Assembly: GCA_023362775.1 (NCBI GenBank)
Contig: JALMGJ010000006.1
Span: 13,278,501-13,342,500, forward strand
Length of the DNA: 64,000 nucleotides
DNA from: Charina bottae
Lineage: Eukaryota; Chordata; Lepidosauria; Squamata; Charinaidae
Reading direction: 5' to 3'
In this document: in pieces, positions 54,513 through 64,000 of the stretch
Layout of the letters: every line of letters starts with the position of its first letter
Position numbering within the stretch: position 1 is the first letter of the stretch
The notes under the pieces: model-generated
Told to the model about the DNA's origin: nothing
Seen by the model: only the letters and a program-made list of their open reading frames with translations
Database searches by the model: none
Position numbers and translations under genes: made by a program

Positions 54513-56535
54513 CCTGGATTAGCAGTTTCCTTCCATCACATAGTTTTGTTTTCATTTGTATGCAGTCTATGTGGTTGTTTGTTGAGAATTTCATTAATAT
54601 AAAGAGATTGCAAGACAGTCTCAGTTTATGAAGAGATCCAGGGAAATTAATTCCTAGCCACACATATACAAAAGCAGACATATTTCATTATCCTGCCATG
54701 ATACTGAACGATTAATGATGAAAATAATGCTGAACTCAGGAAAAAGTAAACAAAAATTATGAGTATAATTTTGAAGAAGTAAAGCACTCCTTCAACAGTG
54801 ACCTTAGTCTTTGGGGGGGGGGGGGCTAAGAAATGAATACAAAATAAGTACAGTATGAAATGTGGGGAAAATAACCAATGTGGGAGAATCCCAAGTTGTG
54901 TAGAAATATGAACTTTGTTTTTATACCAAAGAATGGAACCTCCCACTTTCCAAAAGCATTTTAATAGAAATCATACATGCTCAGGACACCAGGAGCTTAA
55001 TATTTGCCCTAAAACAAACAAATCAAAACTGTTGATTGTAAGGGGAAGATAGTGGCTTGGCTTGTTCCAGACTAACAAATTACCTTGGAGGAAAAAAAGG
55101 CATGGTAGTTGGCCAAAACAATAAACCGAAGGCTTCCCATTTCAGTATAAATAATTAAGGTAAGGATGGTGATTTCTTCTACTATTATCAATCCCAGTAA
55201 GTAGGCCACGGAAAAGGAAATCAACTACACAAGAAGGAACTAGAACTACTTTTATAGAGGTTGGCTATAATAACAGAATCTTGCAAGTGTGATTGTGGTG
55301 TCACTCCTCCTCCTCCTTATAGTTCAGTGAATTAGGGAGTATGTCTGAACCTCTTCCAAATGTTATCTGGCTGTTCTGGACTTAAAAAATGCTTCAGCCC
55401 TTTTGCCCAAGCAACAGCACCTGCATATCTTTCTTACTCTCCACAACTATACAACAGACAGTCCTGAGTCTGAAGGTATCCTCTGTTTTAACAGCCATCC
55501 AGTCCAAGTCCAATTTAATGATAGAAAATCATAGAAAGGGAAAGTAAATTGCCCAGAGTTGCCCGTTATGAATTATGAAACAATTATTGTAAAATAAATT
55601 TCAGTTTATGCATGTTGTATGTATACCAATGCCATCTTTTTTCCTTTCTTTTGTTGATGCATTTCTCCTTCTCCTCCTTTTCTGATGAGTAAATGACTAA
55701 AGACTGCCCACTACAAAGATAAATCTGTGGGCTACACCCTAGATTGTATGAAATCCATATTGGATAGGATTGTTTCAAGTTCATCCTGTGATAAAGTAGC
55801 TTGTTTCATTTCCTCCCTTGTTAAAGATAGAAGCCTCATGGCTTGTCCAGCTGGGCAACCCTTTGTGGAAGAAGATTCCTCTCCTGGACTGTGTCTTAGA
55901 TTTCTTTTAAGAAAAAAAAATATTTTCAATCATAGATCAGCTTGTCTGGTGTTATTATTGCTACTGTAAATAGGTATTATAGAGTGATTCTGTGCAACCT
56001 TTCCTAGAAGTTAGACTCCCTGTATTCCAAGTAAGTACATACGGGATAGCAGACTTAATTATGGGATTGATATGGAAATGTTGTCCTAAAGTTAGGCACA
56101 AGCTGCCTTTTAGAATTCTCCATTAAATTCATGGGCAACGAAACTGAGAAGATGATTCTTTTGAATTTCTCCAGCAGGAGGAGGAATTCTCCAACAATTT
56201 CTCAAGGATAGGACTCCACTTTAAAAATGACTAGTACAGTAATTTAAAAAAACACCAATTGGATGAGTCCCATCATGATGCCTTCTCTTTGGACTGAAGC
56301 ATGTAAAACCAGTGAGGCTATAGATTGCTGGAAAGATTATTGTATAATGAAAGATAGGACATTCACGTGCATTCCTGGGCCACCTTATAATTAAATACTG
56401 TAAATGCAAGAACACCACACTCCACCCACATGAGAACACCTCTGAAATTCGCTTGAAAGACATTTTAAAAACAAATTCCCTTTAATACAGCTGAACCAGA
56501 ACTAGCAGAAAAAAATGCAGAGAATTTTTCTGCCT
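54513..56535. other. No recognised gene; poly-G run at 54812-54826
   Basis: Nothing supported is seen. Confidence 0.5.
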
Positions 56536-56650
56536 GGCACAAGAATTTTTGTTGTTTATTCGTTCAGTCACTTCCAACTCTTCGTGACTTCATGGACCAG
56601 CCCACACCAGAGCTTCCTGTCGGCCGTCATCATCCCCAGCTCCCCAAACA
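56536..56650 (-). mobile_element. Bov-B LINE 3' tail
   Basis: On plus, TTTGTTGTTTATTCGTTCAG, CACTTCCAACTCTTCGTGAC and CATGGACCAGCCCACACCAG are the reverse complement of the Bov-B 3' end seen at 54420-54505. Confidence 0.9.
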
Positions 56651-57384
56651 CACCTAAGAAATGAGTACTATGAAAATGCTGAAAATGATTACTTATTGTA
56701 TTTGGCTAGGAATACCAAAGCATTTGTTGAAGACAGCTTTCAAGGGAAATTAAGTGATCTTTCAGGCAACAATTCCATTTCTAACATATGTTCACATTTC
56801 AAAATATGTAATTTTCAGGAAACAATTAATATGCCTGCTGCAAATCCAAGACAGCATTTTCAAGTTAATAAATGAAAATCGCACACATGAAAATAAATTT
56901 TGAGTGAAAATGATTATACTCTCCTTGCTTCCTAATTTCTCTTCAACAAGGCAAAAAATAAATGCAACACACCCACATTTATTCACATGCCTGAAAGGGG
57001 GGGGGGATGGGAAATAATAAACAGTGATCATTTGGGGTCTCCAGGAACAACACTTAGAAACATTTTGTAAAAGGGTACTGAAGGCACATACAGTGAATTT
57101 AGAAAAGAATACTTGAATTAAAGAAGAAAGGATGGAGTATTTTAATGCAGAAAATAACTTTCAACTGAGGATGCCCTCGGATTTTAGATTAAATATCCCC
57201 TCCCAGAAGATGTGGAAGACTATCCTCTTCTAAAATAGTACTGTAACAAAATGAACGCCAAGATCACTTTTCAATTATTTCCTTCCTACCACTATTCTAT
57301 ACATTTCTGTCCACTACCATAAAAATCAAATTATAAAAACATATAAATTGTCCGCTTTTATAATTAATAATACTATAACAATCT
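56651..57384. other. No recognised gene or repeat
   Basis: Nothing supported is seen. A poly-G run lies at about 56997-57006. Confidence 0.5.
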
Positions 57385-57714
57385 TCATGAATCCAAGGCT
57401 GGAGTTAAAATTGCTGGAAGAAACATTAACAATCTCAGATATGCAGATGATACCACTTTGATGGCTAAAAGCAAGGAGGAGCTGGGGAGCCTTATGACCA
57501 TAAAGAAGGCTGAGCGAAGGAAGATAGATGCTTTTGAACTGTGGTGTTGGAGGAAAATTCTGAGAGTGCCTTGGAGTGCAAGAAGATCAAACCGGTCCAT
57601 ACTCCAGGAAATAAAGCCAGACTGCTCACTTGAGGGAATGATATTAAAGGCAAAACTGAAGTACTTTGTCCACATAATGAGAAGACAGGATACCCTGGAG
57701 AAGATGCTGATGCT
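57385..57714 (+). mobile_element. Bov-B RT fragment with internal deletion
   Basis: It is collinear with 47475-47590 (LRYADDTTLMA) and then jumps to KKAERRKIDAFELWCWRKIL, skipping about 320 bp that the 46683 copy has. It continues to the MRRQDTLEKMLMLG block. Its right half is the left arm of a palindrome. Confidence 0.9.
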
Positions 57715-57729
57715 AGGGAAAGTGGAATC

Positions 57730-57905
57730 AGCATCAGCATCTTCTCCAGGGTATCCTGTCTTCTCATTATGTGGACAAAGTACTTCAGTTTTACCTTTAA
57801 CATCATTCCCTCAAGTGAGCAGTCTGGCTTTATTTCCTGGAGTATGGACTGGTTTGATCTTCTTGCAGTCCAAGGCACTCTCAGAATTTTCCTCCAACAC
57901 CACAG
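57730..57905 (-). mobile_element. Bov-B inverted arm
   Basis: This is the reverse complement of 57539-57714 with few differences, separated from it by a 15-nt loop. Confidence 0.93.
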
Positions 57906-58733
57906 TGTTACATAGTAAAGAATGTGGGACTTGCTAGGGTTATGAATACTTGCCTGGCAGTTTGGCCTTGCTTATGCATGAGGCAAGAAGCATGCTGCAC
58001 TGCAAAGCAAGCAATTTCATGCAGGGTTGCCAACTACACGGCCATCTACGTTCTATGGACTTCACAAAGTGTATTTGGTCTATCTTCTAATACTATTACT
58101 TCCTCAGTGGGACATGGCCATGGACAATGTTCCTGTTCCCCTCCCAGTCCCTCATCCAGCTGCTTGTACAGGATGTGCCGATTCTGAGGCTGCCCAACAT
58201 ATGCATGCAACGTGGATACTCTGACCAGTAGACCATGGAGCTCAGACAACAAAAGGGAGAGAGGAAGACTGGCCAACTTCATGCCTATCTGCCTGCATGG
58301 AAGGTAATCTACTGTTGCTGTTTGAAGATTTGGTTTGGCTTGTGGGCTTGATGTGTTTTTTATTATGGCATTCTGTACATTTCCTTGTCTCTGACTGGAT
58401 GATATGAGGGATATATCTTGCTTTCTTTGCCAGGGGCCCATTCTACCTAGCTGCACCCTGAACACCATTCTTGGAAATGCCTTCTTTAGCGAAACTAATC
58501 TACCCTCAGTTCTGCATGATTTTACATACTGATTTTAGATCAGGAATTCAGGCGGACTCTGACATGGGCTGAAGATTTATTGTTTTTTCTCTTTCCGTGT
58601 GTGTTGTGGTCTCTCCCCCACCCCATTTTTGATTCATTGTAGGTTTAATGTGATAGTTTATTTTATGCTAGTTTTCATTTATTTTTTGTAATTATGTTGA
58701 GTTGGACTCTATTAAACCCCCCTCCTTATGAAA
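57906..58733. other. No recognised gene or repeat
   Basis: Nothing supported. The ORFs here are short and overlap on both strands. Confidence 0.45.
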
Positions 58734-59269
58734 TGTGTGTGTGTTCAGCAGAATGTATGAACTGTGGATGCCATGGAAAATCTTAATTAGGGACAAATAG
58801 TTAATCTCTTCACAAGAAGGAAGTCTCGATTGCATCCACCACTGTTTATCTCTTCACACGAAGGAAATCTTGATTACATCCACCTTTGTCTGTTTCACAA
58901 ATCCCTGTGAGATAACCACCTAACACCAGACCTCTCCCCTCCTCTTACGTAAATTCGGGGATATCCATAATAAACTTGTGACATCTGTAAATTAAATTGT
59001 GATATCTGTAGAATCTTGACCTTTACACTATTGTTAAATCTTAAAAGACCTTACTGTATATCCTGTGTGATGTTTGTGTTAAAGATCAGAAATGTATAAA
59101 TGTGGATGTCTCCTTTTGTTCGGGGCTCTCCTTTTCAGAGGAGGTTGCCCCCTATTACTTGAGCTCAATTAAAAGGGTTATCCTATTTCTCGTCTTGGTG
59201 TGAATTTATTTTGGGTTCTTCGTACCAAGTTAAACGTGCTTGGACACGGGACCAACTTTGGGTCCAACA
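58734..59269 (+). repeat. 5' LTR of a gamma-like ERV
   Basis: The right end is firm: GGTCCAACA at 59261-59269, followed by the primer binding site. A TATAAA box lies at 59095-59100 and an ATTAAA polyadenylation signal at 59168-59173, giving a U3-R-U5 order. The left end (TGTGTGTGTGTTCAGC) is approximate, because the 3' LTR lies outside the window and no target duplication can be checked. A CTCTTCACAMGAAGGAA-like unit is repeated in U3 (about 58805 and 58852). Confidence 0.78.
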
Positions 59270-59273
59270 AAAT

Positions 59274-59291
59274 TGGCGACTCCGCCGGGAC
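59274..59291 (+). promoter_or_regulatory. Primer binding site
   Basis: TGGCGACTCCGCCGGGAC starts four bases after the LTR. The first nine bases match the complement of an arginine tRNA end (GAGTCGCCA). The remainder fits less well, so the tRNA is provisional. Confidence 0.75.
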
Positions 59292-59571
59292 AAAACTTGG
59301 TCTCAGGACTTGTGGTTCATCTAACCCAGCGCGCATTCAGAAATTTTTCTGAAAGGGTTTCTGACCGCTCTCCTGGGCTCAAAGACGAAGTCCTTAAGAA
59401 AAAAAAAAAACAAAACCGAGAAATAGACAAAAGAAACTTCCAAAAACTGCCACCGCTGACAACAGTCCACTGAAGACGGGTAAGATACCTTCTGTGTTTG
59501 TCTTTGTCCGAATCCCATGAGCCCAGAGGGGGCAGTGAGTGGTCTGGGAGGAAACCAGAGAAGTAGGACAA

Positions 59572-61092
59572 ATGGGGTCTGCGCAGACTAGACAAAAGGG
59601 ACCGCAAGGGTCAAAAGGGAAAAAGAAAAAGTTATGCAAGGTATCTGACCAAACCGGGGGTTCGAGTCCCCTGCAATGTTTGGTCCGCCACTTTGGTCAT
59701 TTTGCAAACCCGGGAATGACAGTGGAAAAATTAGTAGAAAAAAGCGAATCATGGACTGAGGCAACGGAAGGCATTTGGCCAAAGGAAGGATCAATTGACT
59801 ACAATGTGCACAAAAAATTAGGAGACCTTGTGTCGACATTTGGGGAGGAAGACCGGGCTTATTATAATTTATTTTGGAAATTATGGGATGACGATCCCAC
59901 TAGAAAACAATATGGCTTTGAGAAAAGGGCAGATCGAGGGGAAAGAGAGCTGCATCCTCCACCATGTCCCTGTGTTAGTAATAATGTGGGCAGTTATGTA
60001 GGGTCCATTTATCCCTCTCTAAAGAAGGAAATACCCCTCCCTCCGTACGCAGCTCCCAGCGCCCCACCAGCCAGTTCCACACCCTTGCTCCCTCTATTAG
60101 AAGCAAGAAATAGTGGAGGAGGTCCGCGGAGTTTAGTTCATGCCCCATTCTCCACCACGGACCTATATAAATGGAAGGAACAGTATGGAAGCTACAGTGA
60201 AAACTCAGCTAGATATGCAGATTTATTCTCCTCCATCTGCGCCACGCACAATCCAACCTGGCCAGATATACAACAGATGATGGAAGTTTTTCTAACTAGG
60301 GATGAGAGAATGATGGTTTTTGCAAAAGCCCGAGAGGAGGCAGGGCGCCGGGCACAGCCTAATGCACAACCCCCGGTTAGTGCTGAGGATATTTTTCCTG
60401 AAACAGATCCCCTTTGGCGCATTACTGATGTCAATAGCCCTCACCTAACTAAACTTAGGCAATACCAGCAAATAGTGGAAGAAGCGCTCCGGGTAGGGAT
60501 CCCTAAGCAAAAGAATATAGGAAAAATTTATGAGATTTTCCAAGAACCTAAAGAAACCCCAAGCGCGTTCTTGGATCGAATCCAAGAAGCAATGAAAAAG
60601 TACACCGACCTAGACCCAACGAGTCCCGAAAATCGGACCATGGTCAATATGGTATTTATTGGGCAAAGTGCCCCTGATATTAAGAGAAAGTTGCAAAAAA
60701 TGGATGGAGGACCAGCCATGGACACATCCGTGTTACTTGCATCAGCTTATAAGGTTTTTGTAAACCGACCTCTGGAAGAAATAAAAACCAAGACTCAAGA
60801 GGCTCGGAGAAATGCTGTCTTTCTAGCCGAAGCCCTAGACAAGAGGGAGCCGTCTAGGGGTATGAGGGGTGGGGCGAACGGAAGATCTGGGCGAGGAGGA
60901 TTTGGTGGGGGTCGCGGAAGTGTAAGTGAAAGGCAGGGAATGTCGAACAAAGGAAGAAGAGGAAGGTTGGACAGGAATCAATGTGCTATTTGCAGAGGGT
61001 ACGGCCATTGGCGGCGAGATTGCCCCCAACGAAACGACCCAGGACCTGACCCAGCCCAAATACACTTGATAGAAGAGGAGGAAGAAGACTAG
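59572..61092 (+). CDS. gag: ERV Gag polyprotein, complete
   Basis: The 506-codon frame is intact. I chose the ATG at 59572 because it gives MGSAQT, an N-myristoylation signal; an in-frame ATG at 59539 would add 11 residues. Matrix occupies roughly residues 1-130. A proline-rich segment follows, with a PSAP late-domain motif at residue 162 (60055-60066), which recruits the ESCRT factor TSG101 in other retroviruses. Capsid follows, with the gammaretrovirus-type major homology region near residues 322-345. The nucleocapsid carries basic G/R-rich sequence and a single CCHC knuckle (C-x2-C-x4-H-x4-C) at residues 471-484 (60982-61023). One knuckle and the capsid style point to a gammaretrovirus-like element. 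It ends at a TAG followed by pol in the same frame. Confidence 0.93.
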   Translation: MGSAQTRQKGPQGSKGKKKKLCKVSDQTGGSSPLQCLVRHFGHFANPGMTVEKLVEKSESWTEATEGIWPKEGSIDYNVHKKLGDLVSTFGEEDRAYYNLFWKLWDDDPTRKQYGFEKRADRGERELHPPPCPCVSNNVGSYVGSIYPSLKKEIPLPPYAAPSAPPASSTPLLPLLEARNSGGGPRSLVHAPFSTTDLYKWKEQYGSYSENSARYADLFSSICATHNPTWPDIQQMMEVFLTRDERMMVFAKAREEAGRRAQPNAQPPVSAEDIFPETDPLWRITDVNSPHLTKLRQYQQIVEEALRVGIPKQKNIGKIYEIFQEPKETPSAFLDRIQEAMKKYTDLDPTSPENRTMVNMVFIGQSAPDIKRKLQKMDGGPAMDTSVLLASAYKVFVNRPLEEIKTKTQEARRNAVFLAEALDKREPSRGMRGGANGRSGRGGFGGGRGSVSERQGMSNKGRRGRLDRNQCAICRGYGHWRRDCPQRNDPGPDPAQIHLIEEEEED

Positions 61093-61127
61093 GGGTGCTC
61101 AGGGCAAGGTGGGGCTGGCCCCCACCT
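61090..61127 (+). promoter_or_regulatory. Gag-pol UAG readthrough signal
   Basis: Gag stops at TAG (61090-61092), and pol continues in the same frame. After a 14-nt spacer, AGGTGGGG (61107-61114) pairs perfectly with CCCCACCT (61120-61127) around a 5-nt loop. The arrangement is like the murine gammaretroviral readthrough site, where a structured RNA 3' of UAG drives suppression. A C-rich stretch further down could add a pseudoknot. Confidence 0.75.
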
Positions 61128-64000
61128 CGCAAAACCCCCCGAACCCCTAGTGAGATGCAGAGTGGGGGGAAAATGGATGGATTTTTTGGTAGATACTGGA
61201 GCAGCTAGGTCAGTTGTGAATAAACCAATAGCGGATTTGAGTAATGAAAAGATCCCGGTTATTGGTGCTGAAGGAAAGCAAATGGAGTCGTGGGTATTAC
61301 AGACTGTGGATTGCAAACTAGGGAAGAACCAAATTAAGCACAAGTTTCTGTACATGCCCGAGTGCCCGGTTCCCTTGTTGGGGCGAGATATCTTGTTTCG
61401 CCTAGGGGCAGAAATCTCTTTCAAGGGCCAAGAAATAGTGATTAGAACAAAACCAGAGACCTCTTGGGTCATGGCATTGGTAGAAAAACAATTTCAGTTG
61501 GGGCAAGGGCTATCAGAAGTGGAAAGTGCGGTGAAACCATGGGTGTGGTATACGGGGGTGGCAGGAAGATCTGTAAACACTTCCCCCGTCCAGGTTGAAC
61601 TGATGCCAGGGGTTGCACCCGTGAGCATTAGACAGTATGAGATTTCCCTTAAAGCGCAAGATGGCTTGGAACCAGTAATAACTGATTTTTTGGAGCAAGG
61701 GCTAATCAAGAGAGGATCTAGCCCCTATAACACCCCAGTGCTGCCAGTTTTAAAACCAGATGGCAGTTATAGGTTTGTCCAAGACCTTAGAGCTATCAAT
61801 AAGATTACTGTGACTCTTCACCAAGTGGTCCCAAACCCATATACCTTGCTGGGACAAATGCCCAGAGATTTCACCTGGTATACGGTCTTGGACCTGAAGG
61901 ATGCCTTCTTCTGCATTCCATTGGCAGAGGAAAGTCAGAGGGTGTTTGCTTTCACTTGGAAGCAAGAACAAATGTACTGGGCAGTTTTACCGCAAGGGTT
62001 CAAGAACAGCCCCACAATATTCGGGACAGCCCTAGCAAATGATTTGAGGGGGTGGGCCCCCCAACCTGGTACTAAGGGAACTCTGCTTCAATATGTAGAT
62101 GACTTATTATTAGGAAGCCCGACTAAACATGAGTGTGTTCAGAATACCATTAGCCTTTTAAATGACCTGGCAAAATGGGGTTACAAAGTTTCTAAAACAA
62201 AAGCACAGATAGTCCAGAGAAAAGTAAAGTATTTAGGATACTACCTTGAGGATGGGACACGAAGTTTGACTCCCGAGCGCATAGGGGCCATACAAAACTT
62301 GGCCCCTCCTAAAACTAGAAAAGAATTGAGGGGGTTCCTGGGAACGGCTGGGTTCTGTCGCATCTGGATTCCCAATTTTGGGGTCCTGGCTAAACCCCTC
62401 TATGAGAGTTTGAAAGGGAAAGACAGTGAGCCTTTAAACTGGGAAACGTCTCACCAACAAGCCTTCCAGGAAATGAAGCGGGCTTTGTCAACCGCCCCCG
62501 CTCTTGGTCTGCCAGATCTGATGAAACCCTTTACTCTTTTCGTGTCAGAGACAAAGGGGGTGGCAAACGGGGTTCTGTCTCAAAAACTGGGAAATTGGGA
62601 AAGACCGGTGGCGTACTTCTCCAAACAAGTGGATGGGGTAGCGCAAGGTTGGCCTGCCTGCCTACGAGCGGCTGCAGCAGCAGCGCTCCTATTAAAAGAA
62701 GCAGAAAAAGTCACTTTCGGGGCAGCAATCACGATAGAGACCCCACACATGATAAAAGATCTGTTGGAAACAAAGGGGGGGCTGTGGTTGACTGCAGGAA
62801 GGATGGCTAAATATCAGGCGGCATTACTTGACCCAACTAAAGTTACCCTAATACGGTCAGACCGATTCAACCCAGCTACCCTCATGCCTCAAACAGGAGT
62901 TGAAAGCTCCCATGACTGTGTGCAAGTGATTGAAGAGGTCTATGCCAGTAGACCAGACTTAAAAGATCAGCCCCTGCCTGCCTCAGAGGTGCAGTTTTAC
63001 ACCGATGGCAGTAGCTTTGTCTCTGATGGGAAACGAAAAGCTGGTTATGCAGTGGTGACTCTGAAGGAAGTGATAGAAGCCGAACCCTTGCCTGTGGGCA
63101 CCTCGGCTCAAAAAGCAGAGCTGATTGCTCTGAGACGGGCACTGGAGATGGCTAAAGGGAAAAGGGCCACCATATTTACTGACAGCAAGTATGCTTTTAA
63201 TGTAGTCCAAGCCTTTGGGTCAATTTGGAAAGAGCGAGGACTCTTAGATGCTAGGGGGGAGCCAATTAAATATGGATCTGAAATTAAGGCTTTGCTGGAC
63301 TCCGTTAACCTGCCAAGAAAAATAGCTGTGGTCCACATAAAGGGCCATGGGAAAGGGAAAGATTCCCATACTCAGGGAAATGCAATGGCAGATAGGGCGG
63401 CAAAGCAAGCAGCTTCATTGCCAATAGACCGGGCACAAAGGATCTTGTCCCTCTTGCCTAGTAAAGACATAAGCCTCGAAAAACCCCAATACACAGAAGA
63501 GGAAGGAAGTAGGTGGAAAAGGCAGGGTGGGGTTTTAAAAGGACAGTGGTGGTATCTAGAAGGGAAGCCCATTTTGCCACGCCATGAAGTATTCCCGATT
63601 TTAAAAACCTTACACACCACCTCACATTTTGGACCAAAAGCCCTCATTGATGTCTTGACTACATCTTACATCTGCCCAGGGATCTATAAAAGGGCCGAGG
63701 AGGTGGTAAAAACCTGTGTGATCTGTCAAACAAACAACCCTAGACGGGGCCCGAACAAGCCAGAGTTGGGGAGGCTAGAAAAGGGATCGTTTCCTGGGAG
63801 CTTTTGGGAAATTGATTTCACTGAGCTACCTCGGACCCAGGGGCTCCGATACATGTTGGTCTTGGTAGACACCTTTTCGGGGTGGATTGAAGCCTTCCCC
63901 ACCAGAAGCAATAAAGCCAGAGAAGTTGTAAAGGCCTTGCTACAAGAGATCATTCCCCGATTTGGGTTACCGGTGGGGGGGATTGGGAGCGATCAGGGAT
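61093..64000 (+). CDS. pol: ERV Pol polyprotein, open to the window edge
   Basis: I translated 969 codons in the gag frame and found no stop. Protease: the DTG active site at 61192-61200 and the LLGRDIL motif at 61375-61395. Reverse transcriptase: LPQG at 61987-61998 and the YVDD catalytic motif at 62092-62103. RNase H: Asp 63004, Glu 63118, Asp 63181 and Asp 63391. Integrase: the HHCC finger (His 63613 and 63625, Cys 63715 and 63724), then catalytic Asp 63814 and Asp 63991; the Glu lies beyond the window. All visible catalytic residues are present. The domain order protease-RT-RNase H-integrase and the readthrough expression fit gammaretroviruses. The frame is truncated only by the window end. 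Confidence 0.95.

Noticed and set aside
60040..60056. PPxY late-domain motif in Gag
   Set aside because: The sequence reads LPPYA, so the tyrosine directly follows the second proline and does not fit PPxY. The PSAP motif just downstream is the better candidate.

Overview
The window is repeat-rich vertebrate DNA. It looks like intergenic or intronic sequence from a squamate reptile (lizard or snake). The basis is the repeat mix: a Bov-B (RTE) LINE, a near full-length L2-type LINE, CR1, tRNA-derived squamate-type SINEs, 5S-rRNA-derived SINEs, several endogenous retrovirus (ERV) LTR families and many short hAT transposons. The species cannot be fixed from the sequence alone. I found no convincing host gene exon, rRNA gene, functional tRNA gene or CRISPR array. 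Every well-supported coding signal belongs to a mobile element.

Layout. 1-9.1 kb: an LTR end, then a minus-strand L2 copy split by a 6.05-kb minus-strand provirus (608-6657). The provirus has two 544-bp LTRs that I read as identical and a 4-bp TCTT target duplication. Its coding region lacks reverse transcriptase, most of gag and env. An older L2 copy follows, carrying a nested SINE and a small hAT element. 9-36 kb: scattered SINEs, CR1 and L2 tails, two solo LTRs and most members of a short hAT family with CAGAGCTTTCCAAAC-type ends. 36.5-46 kb: a 449-bp hAT copy, a 1.77-kb CpG-rich hAT element (37306-39075) with a long palindrome and a four-unit CCAAT/GC-box array, further SINEs, a 300-bp AAAAT array, an LTR with its polypurine tract, and a hAT nested in another hAT-like element. 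46.7-58 kb: three Bov-B remnants (two in foldback arrangements), an L2-tailed SINE and the L2 LINE (about 49478-53065) whose 836-codon ORF has endonuclease and reverse transcriptase. 58.7-64 kb: the left end of a plus-strand gammaretrovirus-like provirus with LTR, primer binding site, complete gag and a pol frame with no stop codon up to the window edge.

How the parts relate. L2 and Bov-B are the likely machinery donors for the SINEs: one SINE type ends in a Bov-B-like tail, and another with a related head and core ends in an L2-like tail. The right-hand provirus keeps gag-pol, with pol reached through an in-frame UAG. The left-hand provirus lacks its own reverse transcriptase yet has identical LTRs, so it was probably copied in trans by a related element. 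Ten hAT insertions with both ends present have readable 8-bp target duplications, and all ten carry TA at positions 4-5, the pattern of the Buster/Charlie branch of hAT. The boundaries given were read by eye.
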